A DNA stretch of 64,000 bases from Chrysogorgia sp. JL179-B06 (taxonomy: Eukaryota > Cnidaria > Anthozoa > Scleralcyonacea > Chrysogorgiidae): the NCBI GenBank assembly GCA_035772405.1, contig JAYKKM010000027.1:276001-340000 (forward strand), written 5' to 3'. This document shows, piece by piece, positions 11,215 to 20,001 of this stretch (position 1 is the stretch's first letter; each line of letters starts with the position of its first letter). The notes under the pieces are model-generated. The model ran no database searches. It had not been told where the DNA came from and worked only from the letters and a program-made list of their open reading frames with translations. A program made the translations under genes and the position numbers.

Positions 11215-11479
11215 AGTAGTATAGAGAGTGGGGGTGCGGGCCCAGCAACGCCAACCGTAATATAAACGCCAAAACACCACCAAATTTATGCCGAGCCACA
11301 ACTCAGCAATGTTTTGGTATTTGTGTTTTACAGTTAACATTGGTGAGCTCACAGCCTCACTCTCTATACTATTATGGTGATCATTAGTCAATCTAGACAC
11401 CCCTCCCACGTTTTCTACTCGATTGATACCAAATACCAAAATCACAATTTTCGCTAAATTTTGTGCTAATTTAGCCATA

Positions 11480-11760
11480 TTTAAAAATAGAATGTGTCGT
11501 TTCATCATTTTCGCGTCTTTAAAAAGTAGAAAGTGCCGTTTCAACATTTTCGCATGTTTAAAAAGGGTAGAGTGTGCCGCTTCAACATTTTCACATATTT
11601 AAAAAAGTAGAAAGTGTCATTTCAGCATTTTCACATATTTAAAAAATAGAAAGTGTCGTTTCAACATTTTCGTATGTTTAAAAAATAGAGTGTGTCACTT
11701 CAACATTTTCACATATTTAAAAAAGTAGAAAGTGTCATTTCAACATTTTCACATTTTTGT
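11480..11760. repeat. Minisatellite of about 40 bp in the terminal repeat of A
   Basis: Units of the form TTTAAAAAAGTAGAAAGTG, then TCATTTCAACATTTTCACATA, recur about seven times with alternating variants (GCCGTTTCAACATTTTCGC). The same array appears in all four terminal repeats (29300-29570, 30040-30265 and 51490-51760) with differing copy number. Confidence 0.85.
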
Positions 11761-11808
11761 TCAACAAACCACCAACACATTCTGCTGCTGTCTCACAAAT
11801 TCACACGC

Positions 11809-11840
11809 GAAAAAAACCCACTAGATTTTGATTCTAGTGG
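11809..11840 (-). terminator. Hairpin followed by a T run, 3' of gene 1 of A
   Basis: Read leftward, the sequence is CCACTAGAATCAAAATCTAGTGG followed by a T run, an 8-bp stem with a 7-base loop. It lies just downstream of the stop of the outermost leftward gene. It is a candidate transcript 3'-end signal. Confidence 0.55.
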
Positions 11841-11912
11841 TGATGTTTATCCAAATGGATAGCGAAATGGTGCTCTTTTGGTTGGCTAACAAATAGCCGG
11901 TTGTTTTGCAAG

Positions 11913-12425
11913 TTAGTCCGTTTGTTCACTATTTTCAGTGTTTACCACCTCACTTCTAAAATGGTGATCGTACACATATTTTGACGTTGTGATTCCTCCC
12001 GACAACAAGCCCAAGAAAGGCACATACGGCGTCACAATCGCGACAATGCTTTCAACGTCTTTCTTTAATAACGGATCTTTTTGCAACTCGTCGTTTAGTT
12101 CGTCGGGGTTCTCAATGGCGTTCAACCCATCTAGTAAGTTAGCGAATTTGCTGATTAGCAAGTCGGTGAGAAAGGCGTTTGCGATTTCCATTCTCTTCAA
12201 CTCGTATTGGCGCCATATCTTGTCGATAACCTTTGCGGACGCTTTTTTAATGTACGCTTCAGATTGGCTTACCACACCATCGCCAGACAGTCTAATTAGT
12301 TCAGATCTCCTAACGTCAATATTGTCTTCCACAGTCGAAGTGTCGGCGGTCTCCTCAACTAGTTCCTCAATCGTAGGGTTTTCCTCACTTTTGCGTTTTA
12401 CCATCACGCTATTACTTATACCCAT
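11913..12425 (-). CDS. Polinton A gene 1: putative myristoylated 170-aa protein
   Basis: I do not recognise a family. The protein begins MGISNS, which fits the N-myristoylation consensus (Gly2, Ser6). An acidic helical middle follows, then a hydrophobic segment IVAIVTPYVPFLGLLSGGIT at about residues 128-147. The last residues, TENSEQTD, are encoded inside the terminal repeat and are identical to the end of the polymerase at the other end of the element. It is followed by the hairpin at 11809-11840. The packaging ATPase starts 4 bp upstream. The position suggests a late or virion protein. The B copy has a premature stop. Confidence 0.75.
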   Translation of the reverse strand: MGISNSVMVKRKSEENPTIEELVEETADTSTVEDNIDVRRSELIRLSGDGVVSQSEAYIKKASAKVIDKIWRQYELKRMEIANAFLTDLLISKFANLLDGLNAIENPDELNDELQKDPLLKKDVESIVAIVTPYVPFLGLLSGGITTSKYVYDHHFRSEVVNTENSEQTD

Positions 12426-12428
12426 ATT

Positions 12429-13028
12429 TTATTGCGGAATAACAACTTCGTGACTGTATGGATAGCGCAGTGAGATTTCAAGCCTGGCGTACTTATTATT
12501 TTTTAGTGCGGTCACAATCGCCGACACTTCTTCTTTGCTAATGTGTCCAAGGTAATCGTCAATAACAACCTTCATATCACTCCTACTCGGACAGTAGAAG
12601 CAAATGAGCTTACTAATGTTTTCTCTATACGGTTTTGCGATCGACGTTAGTTGTTGTGTGATGACAATAACGCTCAACATAAAATGTCGCGCGCTAAAAG
12701 CCAAGTTGACCAATTGACTAGTCCTATTCTTAACGTCCTGCCCACTTGCACAGTCGTCCAACACAATCAGAGTGTTAGTGCCTTTAAAAACGTTAGTCAC
12801 ACACTTGAGAACAGCGTCGACACTGTCCTGCGCACAGTCTATCGCTAACACGTCAGGGTCGCGCACATATTTCCAATCTTGATACGCTTTGTTCCACTCG
12901 AAAGTAGGACAAATCAACACAATGTAGTCAAATTTGCTAAAGTACTCAGATTCCAGTGTGTTAAGCAAATAATGTGTCTTACCACAAGCTGTCATCCCAA
13001 CAACTAACATATTAAACGGAGTCTCCAT
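12429..13028 (-). CDS. FtsK/HerA-like genome-packaging ATPase (A)
   Basis: The Walker A motif is GMTACGKTH at about residues 11-19. Walker B is TLIVLDD at about 85-91. A sensor-type region SVIVITQQLTSI follows at about 118-129. The length of 199 aa is usual for the small Polinton/adintovirus packaging ATPases of the A32/FtsK-HerA group, which drive DNA into preformed capsids. The frame is intact. The start codon overlaps the frameshifted end of the capsid gene by 17 bp; in B, with its unshifted capsid gene, the two do not overlap. Confidence 0.93.
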   Translation of the reverse strand: METPFNMLVVGMTACGKTHYLLNTLESEYFSKFDYIVLICPTFEWNKAYQDWKYVRDPDVLAIDCAQDSVDAVLKCVTNVFKGTNTLIVLDDCASGQDVKNRTSQLVNLAFSARHFMLSVIVITQQLTSIAKPYRENISKLICFYCPSRSDMKVVIDDYLGHISKEEVSAIVTALKNNKYARLEISLRYPYSHEVVIPQ

Positions 13029-14268
13029 TAACTCGCGTTTGATTTAATACTGGATTGATTGCAACCCATTGTTCACGAAGTTGACCAACCCGTCGCTTAT
13101 CACAAACACCCTGCACATGACATTTGCAGTCGATCTCAAGAAGCACACCAGATTGTGTGTTTACGATTTTCTTGCCAGTGGCGACGTTGTAATTATCTTG
13201 AACGCTCCTCAAGTCAATGACCAACGCAAAACTATTTTTATAGAATTTCTGTATGGTCATGAACTGAGCATGTTCTTCACCCAACCCAAACAATCGTTTC
13301 GCTTCTGCGTAGAACTTCGACTTTGGAATGCCTTGTGAGTACACGCTATTTGGCACACCTTTAATTGTGACTCTAACACTCTCGATATTTGGGTAGAGAA
13401 ACTCCTCGCTGTCTGTTCGCACCTTATTCGTGAATAGCAACACAATCGCCTTCATGCTTTTTCTTGGAAGATTTATGTTCTCGTTCACGATGGTTGTGCC
13501 ATTGTCCCATTCAGTGGTTTTCATCAGCGTGACGTGTTCGTATGACAAACTACGACCACTCGCATAGCCTGACGTTATTTCATCAGAGAGATCCTGGTTA
13601 TCAATCGTTTCATACTCAAGCTCGAGGTTCTCCAGAGTGTACCCACCTACAGTCTCATTGGTTTGCGCCACCATGATGTCTGTGGCCTTCGGAAGTGTGA
13701 TCACGTACTGCAAATTGTTGTTCATGCTAAAAGGAGCGTACAACCCGTGGTCGTTCATAATTTTACCAAGCTTAATCCGCTGTTTCGTCCCAATCACACC
13801 AAACATTAACGCGTCGCTAACTTTAGCAACATTTCCACTTGTCGCACCACTGTCGTCCTTAGAAATTAACTTTCTCAAGTTCTCAGAGCCAACACCATAG
13901 TCAATCATTTGGTCTCGCGCGGTAGCACTTTCCCAAAGGTCACGATAGACACCAATGTAATTCTCCCCACTGTTGTCGTACACAGTTTCTCCAGCTAGTC
14001 TCACAACAAGTTTCTCAACCAACAACTTGCTCACATTATTCAAGAACCAACTTTTGTCATTCGCATTTTTAAAGTCGAACACTAAACCCAACGATCCAGG
14101 CACCAAACAGCTACTAACCTTGAGCTTCGGTATATCAATGTAAAGCCCCTCACCAGGACTGACTTTATTAGGGTTCAACGTGATCACATGCTGTGTTCTC
14201 ACCCCTTTTATGGCACCCATAGTCGCTCGTCTAAAACCAGGGCTCAACTCTGCCGACGTGATGTTCAT
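13012..14268 (-). pseudogene. Major capsid protein of A, C-terminus frameshifted
   Basis: This is the Polinton major capsid (hexon-type, double jelly-roll by family) protein. Residues 1 to about 383 match the B copy closely, for example PGSLGLVFDFKNANDKSWFLNNV and LVIDLRSVQDNYNVATGKKI. After LLEI, A lacks about 14 bp that B has. The last 35 residues are therefore read in another frame, and the frame runs on into the ATPase start. The conserved tail is still open in the alternative frame just downstream, which shows that the deletion is recent. The tail lost is short, but it probably matters for folding or capsomer contacts. Confidence 0.88.
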
Positions 14269-14305
14269 ATACTTTACATATGTTTTGTTATCCTCGAAGA
14301 TGAGA

Positions 14306-15739
14306 CTACCGTTTTAGCTTGTAATAGTCATAAGCAAACCACGCAAGTACCACCGCAAGCACCCACAGATTTTGAGCCAACCAAGCAAGACCCTTTGCAC
14401 CCAACGTCAACGCATTATAAACTAAGTTAGCCAACCCAACAGCCCATGGACCCATTTTCGTTATCGCGTTTTTAACAGCCTGTGCGAATGACCTCGTGGC
14501 CATAGCGCCTTTCACAACAGCAGACCTACCAGCGATGATAATTGTTGTTATAATTCCAGCCACTGAAATTGCTACAGCACTCAACCCAACTATATTTTCT
14601 TTAGCCCATTCCTTAAATTTCTGAAATCTGTCAATGTCGACTTCTTGTTGCTCTCTAACCTCCTCTATTTGCCGCTGTTTAATAACCATGTCTCTAGCCT
14701 TTTTAAGTCCAGCCACTCTCTCATGTAGACCAACACGCTCTTCGTTCTCTGCGATCGTAAGGTCTTTTTTTTTATCGAGCTCTGCTATTCTTTCGTTCGC
14801 TTTGTCTATCGCCTTTTGAAAATCGTCTGCTTGTATTTGCAACGAACCAGTGTCACCTATTCTTGACTCAGGCAACACACTATCGCTTGGATTAACCACA
14901 CCTCTCAGATCACGGTTCTCGTTTGGTGTTAGCTCAAGTATGTCGTCGTGGCCCACTCTTGTCTCAATTACTGGGAAGTCGTCTGGGACTACTTCTGCTG
15001 TGGCGGCTGTTGTTTCTACATTCTCAGGGATTTGACTAACTAACTTTTTGAACTGCTCAATCGCATTTTTACTACTCGCGTCTTTACTGTAGATCAAACC
15101 TTTTTTCCCAGGTTTTAGAATTAGTTTAGGACTCCCACGTTCACCATCTTTGTTTATCGGTTTGAAAAGAATAGACCCTGAGTCCGTCACATATGATCTG
15201 TTGACTACTTCCTTTGACGTGTCATCACGACCGAGTTTTTTTTTGTACAACTCACGTATTTTCTTATCTATTAGCCTGATTCTTTTTACTTGATTTTTTG
15301 CTATCTTTTTGTTGAGCGCGTTTAGCTCACCCAATCTTTTATAAAGATCGTCCGACTTCCCCTCAAAAGCTATACTGTAGCTTGTGTCATTGACGTCACC
15401 ATATGACTCCTGTTCAACAAACTCCACCGCGGGGACTTCTGTGTTAGTTCCTCTTATTGTCACCGTCTTACCATCGTCAGTGTCGATAAACGACGTCTCT
15501 TTTTGCCCACCTCGCCTTCTAGCTAGCTCACCTCTTATCTTTTTCGCATAGTCTTGATAGCTGTTGTAATCAACACGAACGTCTTCCGGCATGTTGTCTT
15601 CAGTGTACTTACCGTACATGCCTTCAATAAAATCTTCGACACCGACAAGATTCTTTTCTAATTGCTCATCACTCATACCTTCATACTTGTCAAAGTTTTC
15701 CATCTCGATCTCGTCAAAACCTTCCCCACCCTCAGCCAT
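14306..15739 (-). CDS. Coiled-coil membrane protein of A, full-length copy (477 aa)
   Basis: I do not recognise a named family, but this is a conserved Polinton gene here (B copy at 33163-34590). The acidic N-terminus (MAEGGEGFDEIEMENF) is followed by charged helical regions and a coiled coil (KANERIAELDKKKDLTIAENEERVGLHERV). Next come three hydrophobic segments near residues 390-410 (VGLSAVAISVAGIITTIIIAG), 430-445 and 455-470. It lies between capsid and integrase genes. A membrane-associated or virion-internal structural role is plausible (inference). A shorter duplicate lies directly upstream. Confidence 0.8.
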   Translation of the reverse strand: MAEGGEGFDEIEMENFDKYEGMSDEQLEKNLVGVEDFIEGMYGKYTEDNMPEDVRVDYNSYQDYAKKIRGELARRRGGQKETSFIDTDDGKTVTIRGTNTEVPAVEFVEQESYGDVNDTSYSIAFEGKSDDLYKRLGELNALNKKIAKNQVKRIRLIDKKIRELYKKKLGRDDTSKEVVNRSYVTDSGSILFKPINKDGERGSPKLILKPGKKGLIYSKDASSKNAIEQFKKLVSQIPENVETTAATAEVVPDDFPVIETRVGHDDILELTPNENRDLRGVVNPSDSVLPESRIGDTGSLQIQADDFQKAIDKANERIAELDKKKDLTIAENEERVGLHERVAGLKKARDMVIKQRQIEEVREQQEVDIDRFQKFKEWAKENIVGLSAVAISVAGIITTIIIAGRSAVVKGAMATRSFAQAVKNAITKMGPWAVGLANLVYNALTLGAKGLAWLAQNLWVLAVVLAWFAYDYYKLKR

Positions 15740-15743
15740 ATTA

Positions 15744-15797
15744 CATTAGCTCACATTTTGAATATCACTCTCTGACTCCCACGAGTCACATTTGCTT
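15744..15797 (-). pseudogene. Vestigial integrase 3' end between the two paralogs
   Basis: In one frame the spacer reads DSWESESDIQNVS and a stop, a diverged copy of the integrase C-terminus (NSWIPESDIQNVS) at 16752. It marks the breakpoint of the tandem duplication that produced the second coiled-coil gene. Confidence 0.75.
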
Positions 15798-16745
15798 TTA
15801 GTTTAGATAATTGTACGCAAGCCACGCGAATGCCACCGCAAACACCCACAGATTTTGAGCTAACCAAGCGAGACCCTTTGCGCCCACCACCAGCGCGTCA
15901 TAAACTTAGTTCGCCAATCCAACAGCCCATGGACCCATCTTCATTATCGCGTTTTTAACAGCCTGTGCGAATGACCTCGTGACCATAGCACCTTTCATAA
16001 CATTAGACCTCCCAGCGATAATAATGGTTGTCATAATCGCAGCTACTGAAATCGCTAAAGCACTCAACCCAACCATATTTTCTCTAGCCCATTTCTTGAA
16101 CTTCTGCAATCTGTCAATATCGACTTCCTGTTGCTCTCTAACCTCTTCTATTTGTCGCTGTTTAATAACCATGTCTCTAGCCTTTTTAAGTCCAATCACT
16201 CTTTCAGCTAGATCGACGAGCTCTTCGTTCTCCTCAGTCGTGAGATCTTTTTTTTTGCCAAGCTCCACTATTCTTTCGTTCGCTTCATTTATCAAGTCTC
16301 GATAGCGATCCGCCTCTATTTGTAGTGTACCAGTGTCGCCTATTCTTGACTCAGACATCTCACTTGGATTGAGTAGCGCGCTCAACTCACGGTTCTCGAT
16401 TGGTGTTAGTTCAGGTATGTTGACGTACTCTGCGTGTGTGGTGTCTAACAATGGCGCACTCCTCGCGACGTCTTCGTAGTCTTTTGCGTTGTCATTAATC
16501 CGCGTCTCAATATCGCTAAAGGCCTCCTCCGTGTGTTGACGCGTTCTTCTACCACGTTCACGAATCAGCCCACTCCTCACTTTAGTTAGTCTAACTTTCT
16601 CGCCGACTGTAACGTTTGAGTCGTCCCAAGCTAGCTCACTGTCTTGAGTGGCTTTTTCGAGACTATGCTTTAGTTCATCGTCAGTGACATCTTTGTATTC
16701 ATCAGAGCCCTCCGTCTCGAGGTCGTCGAAGCCACTCTCAGCCAT
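15798..16745 (-). pseudogene. Duplicate coiled-coil membrane protein of A, truncated
   Basis: The open part (15906-16745, 279 aa) starts MAESGFDDLETEGSDEY. From about residue 130 it parallels the neighbouring 477-aa protein (ESRIGDTGTLQIEADRYRD, then REQQEVDIDRLQKFKKWARE, then AISVAAIMTTIIIAGRS). The frame stops after GLAN at a TAA where the paralog has TTA (Leu). The remaining helices are still readable to a second stop at 15798. B has only one such gene, so the duplication is specific to A or was lost from B. The N-terminal third has diverged strongly. Confidence 0.82.
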
Positions 16746-16751
16746 ATTACA

Positions 16752-17858
16752 TTAACTCACATTTTGAATATCGCTTTCTGGTATCCACGAATTATGTTTG
16801 CTCTCATAACCCAACCATTTGACCAGCGCCATCTTCTTCCCTCTGACTTTCTTTCTTTTCAACACCTTTTCAACTCTGTACATATCGTCGCCATGTTTCC
16901 TATTGACCAGCGATAATTCCTGTTCGTAAAATTTCCCAATAATCTGTTCACCACTTATGTCCTCAATTTCGTACACATTTGGATCACAACGAATAACCTT
17001 TACCACTTTAAACAGCTCTTCAGTGAAGTTGGCTTCATAGCCAAACACACTCTTGTATTTACTAATTCTCACCGATTGACCAACTCTAAACTTTGGCAAT
17101 GGGTTGTCTGCAAATTGATGACCAAACAAAGTGGTCCACACTTCGCCTTCGTTTGACTTATTGACATCCTTTGGCTTCATCATAATACTGCGGTTCACAT
17201 TGCTATTGTAATTGCTCACAAACTGGTCCAAAGCGTCAATCCACTCGTACGTCCCATGGCTATAAAAGTACTTCCACATAATGCTCTTGAGACTTCTATT
17301 AAAACGCTCGACAACAGCAGCCTTCTTGTCGCTCTTAGTGCTGAAATATTCAACACCATGTTTTTTCAGCAAACTTTTCACCCCAACATTGTAGAACTCA
17401 AGTCCATCATCAAATTGTGCTAACTTAGGTGTGGCCCCAAACCGATCTTTAAAGTCATCCAACAACTTTCCAACAGCCTTGGTCATGTTCTTAGTGTCTT
17501 TTCTATAAACTGCAATGCCAAAAGCGTATCTACTCAATATTTCAATGCCTGTCAATATCCAATAATAACCTCCGTTCTGTTTTGAGTACTTACTCATGTC
17601 CACTAAGTCCATTTGGAGCTCTTCACCAAGAAACCCGACGAAGGTGGCACGGAATTTATGTCTTCTCACAATGGGTTTGTACCTAGTGTATGTGTCCTGC
17701 GTGGTCAACCATTCTTTCACTGTTTTTCTAGTTACTTTCAATCCATCTCCCAATGCACTTTGATACAACCTCTCTGCACCAGTGTACCCTGTCTTGGGAT
17801 TATAATAGATGTCTCTCAACCCTTGTTCTGTTTCCACACCAAGCTCCATATAATTCAC
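16752..17858 (-). CDS. Retroviral-type integrase with C-terminal chromodomain (A)
   Basis: This is the Polinton integrase (rve superfamily), which inserts the element and makes 6-bp duplications. The catalytic acids are D84 (QMDLVDM), D150 (QFDDGLEF) and E184 (VVERFNRSLK). The C-terminus is a chromodomain (YRVEKVLKRKKVRGKKMALVKWLGY, then NSWIPESDI), thought to guide integration to modified histones. At 368 aa it is two residues shorter than the B copy (370 aa). The codons for the TK of FTKGYEANF are missing, in frame. The frame is intact. The start overlaps the penton-like stop by 4 bp. Confidence 0.94.
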   Translation of the reverse strand: MNYMELGVETEQGLRDIYYNPKTGYTGAERLYQSALGDGLKVTRKTVKEWLTTQDTYTRYKPIVRRHKFRATFVGFLGEELQMDLVDMSKYSKQNGGYYWILTGIEILSRYAFGIAVYRKDTKNMTKAVGKLLDDFKDRFGATPKLAQFDDGLEFYNVGVKSLLKKHGVEYFSTKSDKKAAVVERFNRSLKSIMWKYFYSHGTYEWIDALDQFVSNYNSNVNRSIMMKPKDVNKSNEGEVWTTLFGHQFADNPLPKFRVGQSVRISKYKSVFGYEANFTEELFKVVKVIRCDPNVYEIEDISGEQIIGKFYEQELSLVNRKHGDDMYRVEKVLKRKKVRGKKMALVKWLGYESKHNSWIPESDIQNVS

Positions 17859-18553
17859 ACAATATACAGTTCCAATAACACCGCACCAATTTTGAGACCA
17901 CCGTTATTTGGTTTGACACGAAACGTCATACTTGAGTAAACACCTTTTTTAATACTCACCTTAGATTCAATGTCTACATGGCGTTGTACTGACCCCTTCA
18001 AAGACTGTTCAGTGGGTATTGGCAATGTTGTGATCACATCGCTACGCTTCCCATCAATACCCACATTGCTCTCGGTTTCAACAACATCACACGAAACTTC
18101 TATGTACTTCAGACCTCTATACATATCGACCTCGTTTGGGCTAGTGTGCCACTGTGAGTCATTCTGAATCACCTCACCCTTCGCGAAACCAAGTAGAGGC
18201 CCAATGGTGTCTAACACAGCTGAGCTACTAACCTTGACCCTACATTTGCCTGTGGGCACCAGTTTCTCTATCTCGAGATTTACCTTATGCTCGTTAGACT
18301 CATGTTTCAAAACTTTGACCAGTGCGTCGAAGCTAAAGTACCCTTCACCCACTTTAATCTTTTTAAAAGAGCCGACCCTAGAGTCATCCAGCGTGAAGAC
18401 CTGAATGCTGTCGTCATTTGTTGTGTTATGGTAGTCCCAAAACACAGTGGCTGTCTTGACCATAATGTATGGGTCGTCGTGTATGACCATCATCGCGCTG
18501 TCAAAGGACACAACTTTCTCTTCACCTTCAATGAATACCGTCAACTTTCGCAT
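17855..18553 (-). CDS. Penton-like minor capsid protein (A)
   Basis: I chose the ATG at 18551-18553 (MRKLTVFIEGEEKV). An open frame continues upstream to 18688, but it runs antisense through the next gene. Segments such as DTIGPLLGFAKGEVI, VDMYRGLKYIEVSCDVV and YSSMTFRVKPNNGGLKIGAVLLELY match the minor capsid (penton, single jelly-roll) proteins of Polintons. The protein is 232 aa with an intact frame. It would form the five-fold vertices. It is transcribed divergently from the gene at 18578 across a 24-bp gap. Confidence 0.8.
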   Translation of the reverse strand: MRKLTVFIEGEEKVVSFDSAMMVIHDDPYIMVKTATVFWDYHNTTNDDSIQVFTLDDSRVGSFKKIKVGEGYFSFDALVKVLKHESNEHKVNLEIEKLVPTGKCRVKVSSSAVLDTIGPLLGFAKGEVIQNDSQWHTSPNEVDMYRGLKYIEVSCDVVETESNVGIDGKRSDVITTLPIPTEQSLKGSVQRHVDIESKVSIKKGVYSSMTFRVKPNNGGLKIGAVLLELYIV

Positions 18554-18577
18554 TACGTATAACATACAGTATATTAT
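18554..18577. promoter_or_regulatory. 24-bp divergent intergenic promoter (A)
   Basis: Only 24 bp separate the start codons of the penton-like and 473-aa genes. They contain the AT-rich core ACATACAGTATATTAT. B has the same spacing and almost the same bases at 36405-36428. The promoters must overlap this core or the neighbouring coding sequence. Confidence 0.55.
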
Positions 18578-19999
18578 ATGCAGAAAGCCCTTCACAATTA
18601 CTATGGAAAGCATTACAAACGTGCTATGGCGAACACATCGAAGGCTACACACGACGCGAAGGCAGACCTCATCAAAAAGTACCCCCACGCTACTTTAAGC
18701 AAATTCGAGTTCAATCCAAATATTTCACAAGACGGTAAAATCATGAGTGTCGACGTGTATTTCAGAAACAACGACATCCTCAGCACAGACATAACCAGCA
18801 CAACCTTCAAAAATGATAAAAACATGTGGAGGTGGCTACACAATAGTAAGTTCCCAATAATATGGCAAGGCGGTGGAACTATCCAACCACTACCAAAAGG
18901 TCATAAGAACCACTGGGGGCTTTGGGACGGCTACCCAACAGAAAATGTGTTGAATTATCCAGTGAATAATTTCAAAGTCTTTGTCAACCAAAATAGCTAC
19001 TTCATGTCGAAGCTACCAACCATACAAATCACTACGTCAAAGACCACGTCGAAGTGGGACGACAGCGAGTCTTACTACCGCGTTGTGTTTGCGACGTATT
19101 GTGCGAGTTTCTGTTGTGGTGTTTCATTGCAACATTTATCAGTGTCACAAGAAGTCCACCCCGTGGTCACTGCAAGTGTGATGAGATTCCATTTGTACTT
19201 CACCATTAGAAGACTTCTCAGAAGAATGGAGGGTGGTGAGACCATGAAATCGATAAGTAGAGAATTCAACGCTTTCGAATTGTATGGTACGATTTCTAAG
19301 ATTCCCAGAGAACATTACTACCAGAATAAAGTCCTGAGCGATGGCACTTTAGGCGAATCCAGAGTGTACACACTCAACGACGTTCAGAACGATTACAGAC
19401 GATACGTCGCGCGATTGTCAGACGGCTTTACCAACATTGGACTGCAATATCTAAATCAAAGCATAGAAGCCTTTGTGTACTCCACACTTGGTGCGCAAGC
19501 GAGAACACGTGTGTCAGTCGTTGGTGGTTCTGCAGGAAGTTTAGAAACCCAACAAGAATTCCGAAAGTTGTTTGCTGACAGTGTTGTCAACTACGACGTG
19601 TCGACATGGATTCTCAACATGAATAAATCGATTAGAGACACCAACGTTGTCCAAAATCTTGCAGTGTCACCAAGTACATGGTTAATGCCAAGTAATGTAG
19701 TGATACTCAAGAATAAAATCGCTGGGTACAACAACTTATTAAAGATTGCTACGGAGTCCATGAGATTTGGAGTGAACACTCGCTTGAATGCAACAACACC
19801 AACGACTGTGGCTAAAAAAGTCCACCAAGAAAATGTGGTGACTAACTTAGTAGTACCACCCGTGAAGAAAACTGTGGCCAATCAGAAGGTGCACGCTACC
19901 ACCACCACGACGAGTGAGTCAGACACGACAACGCTAGCGATAGTGTTAGGGTTCTCAGCAGTCTCTGGCTATCTACTAACCAAATACACCTTGAAGTAG
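18578..19999 (+). CDS. 473-aa C-terminally anchored protein (A)
   Basis: I do not recognise a family with certainty. The protein has an N-terminal charged part and a middle domain rich in aromatic residues (NHWGLWDGYPTENVLNYP, then NNFKVFVNQNSYF). A helical section follows (VMRFHLYFTIRRLLRRMEGGETMK, then YRRYVARLSDGFTNIGLQY). A low-complexity Thr stretch leads to a final hydrophobic helix (TLAIVLGFSAVSGYLLTKY). A single C-terminal anchor suggests a membrane or virion-surface protein (inference). The fiber-like gene follows after 2 bp. The B copy (469 aa) is intact and nearly collinear, differing by single codons. Confidence 0.8.
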   Translation: MQKALHNYYGKHYKRAMANTSKATHDAKADLIKKYPHATLSKFEFNPNISQDGKIMSVDVYFRNNDILSTDITSTTFKNDKNMWRWLHNSKFPIIWQGGGTIQPLPKGHKNHWGLWDGYPTENVLNYPVNNFKVFVNQNSYFMSKLPTIQITTSKTTSKWDDSESYYRVVFATYCASFCCGVSLQHLSVSQEVHPVVTASVMRFHLYFTIRRLLRRMEGGETMKSISREFNAFELYGTISKIPREHYYQNKVLSDGTLGESRVYTLNDVQNDYRRYVARLSDGFTNIGLQYLNQSIEAFVYSTLGAQARTRVSVVGGSAGSLETQQEFRKLFADSVVNYDVSTWILNMNKSIRDTNVVQNLAVSPSTWLMPSNVVILKNKIAGYNNLLKIATESMRFGVNTRLNATTPTTVAKKVHQENVVTNLVVPPVKKTVANQKVHATTTTTSESDTTTLAIVLGFSAVSGYLLTKYTLK

Positions 20000-20001
20000 T
20001 A

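Larger units (their letters stand above)
11215..11940. repeat. Left terminal inverted repeat of A, 726 bp
   Basis: This is the reverse complement of 29109-29835 with few differences. Its inner edge lies inside the last codons of the gene at 11913. It contains, from the tip inward, an imperfect palindrome of about 160 bp, a minisatellite, and a CCACTAGA/TCTAGTGG hairpin. Confidence 0.93.

Noticed and set aside
12989..13028. Overlap of capsid and ATPase genes in A as programmed frameshifting
   Set aside because: B has an intact, non-overlapping capsid gene. The overlap in A is explained by the 14-bp deletion.
17855..18688. Longer 277-aa version of the penton-like protein starting at 18688
   Set aside because: The extra N-terminal part runs antisense through the start of the divergent 473-aa gene and looks unlike protein. 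The ATG at 18551-18553 gives a normal compact layout in both elements.
18204..18698. Plus-strand open frames conserved between A and B inside the penton-like gene
   Set aside because: They are conserved only because the two elements are nearly identical there. They have no motifs and lie wholly antisense to a better gene.
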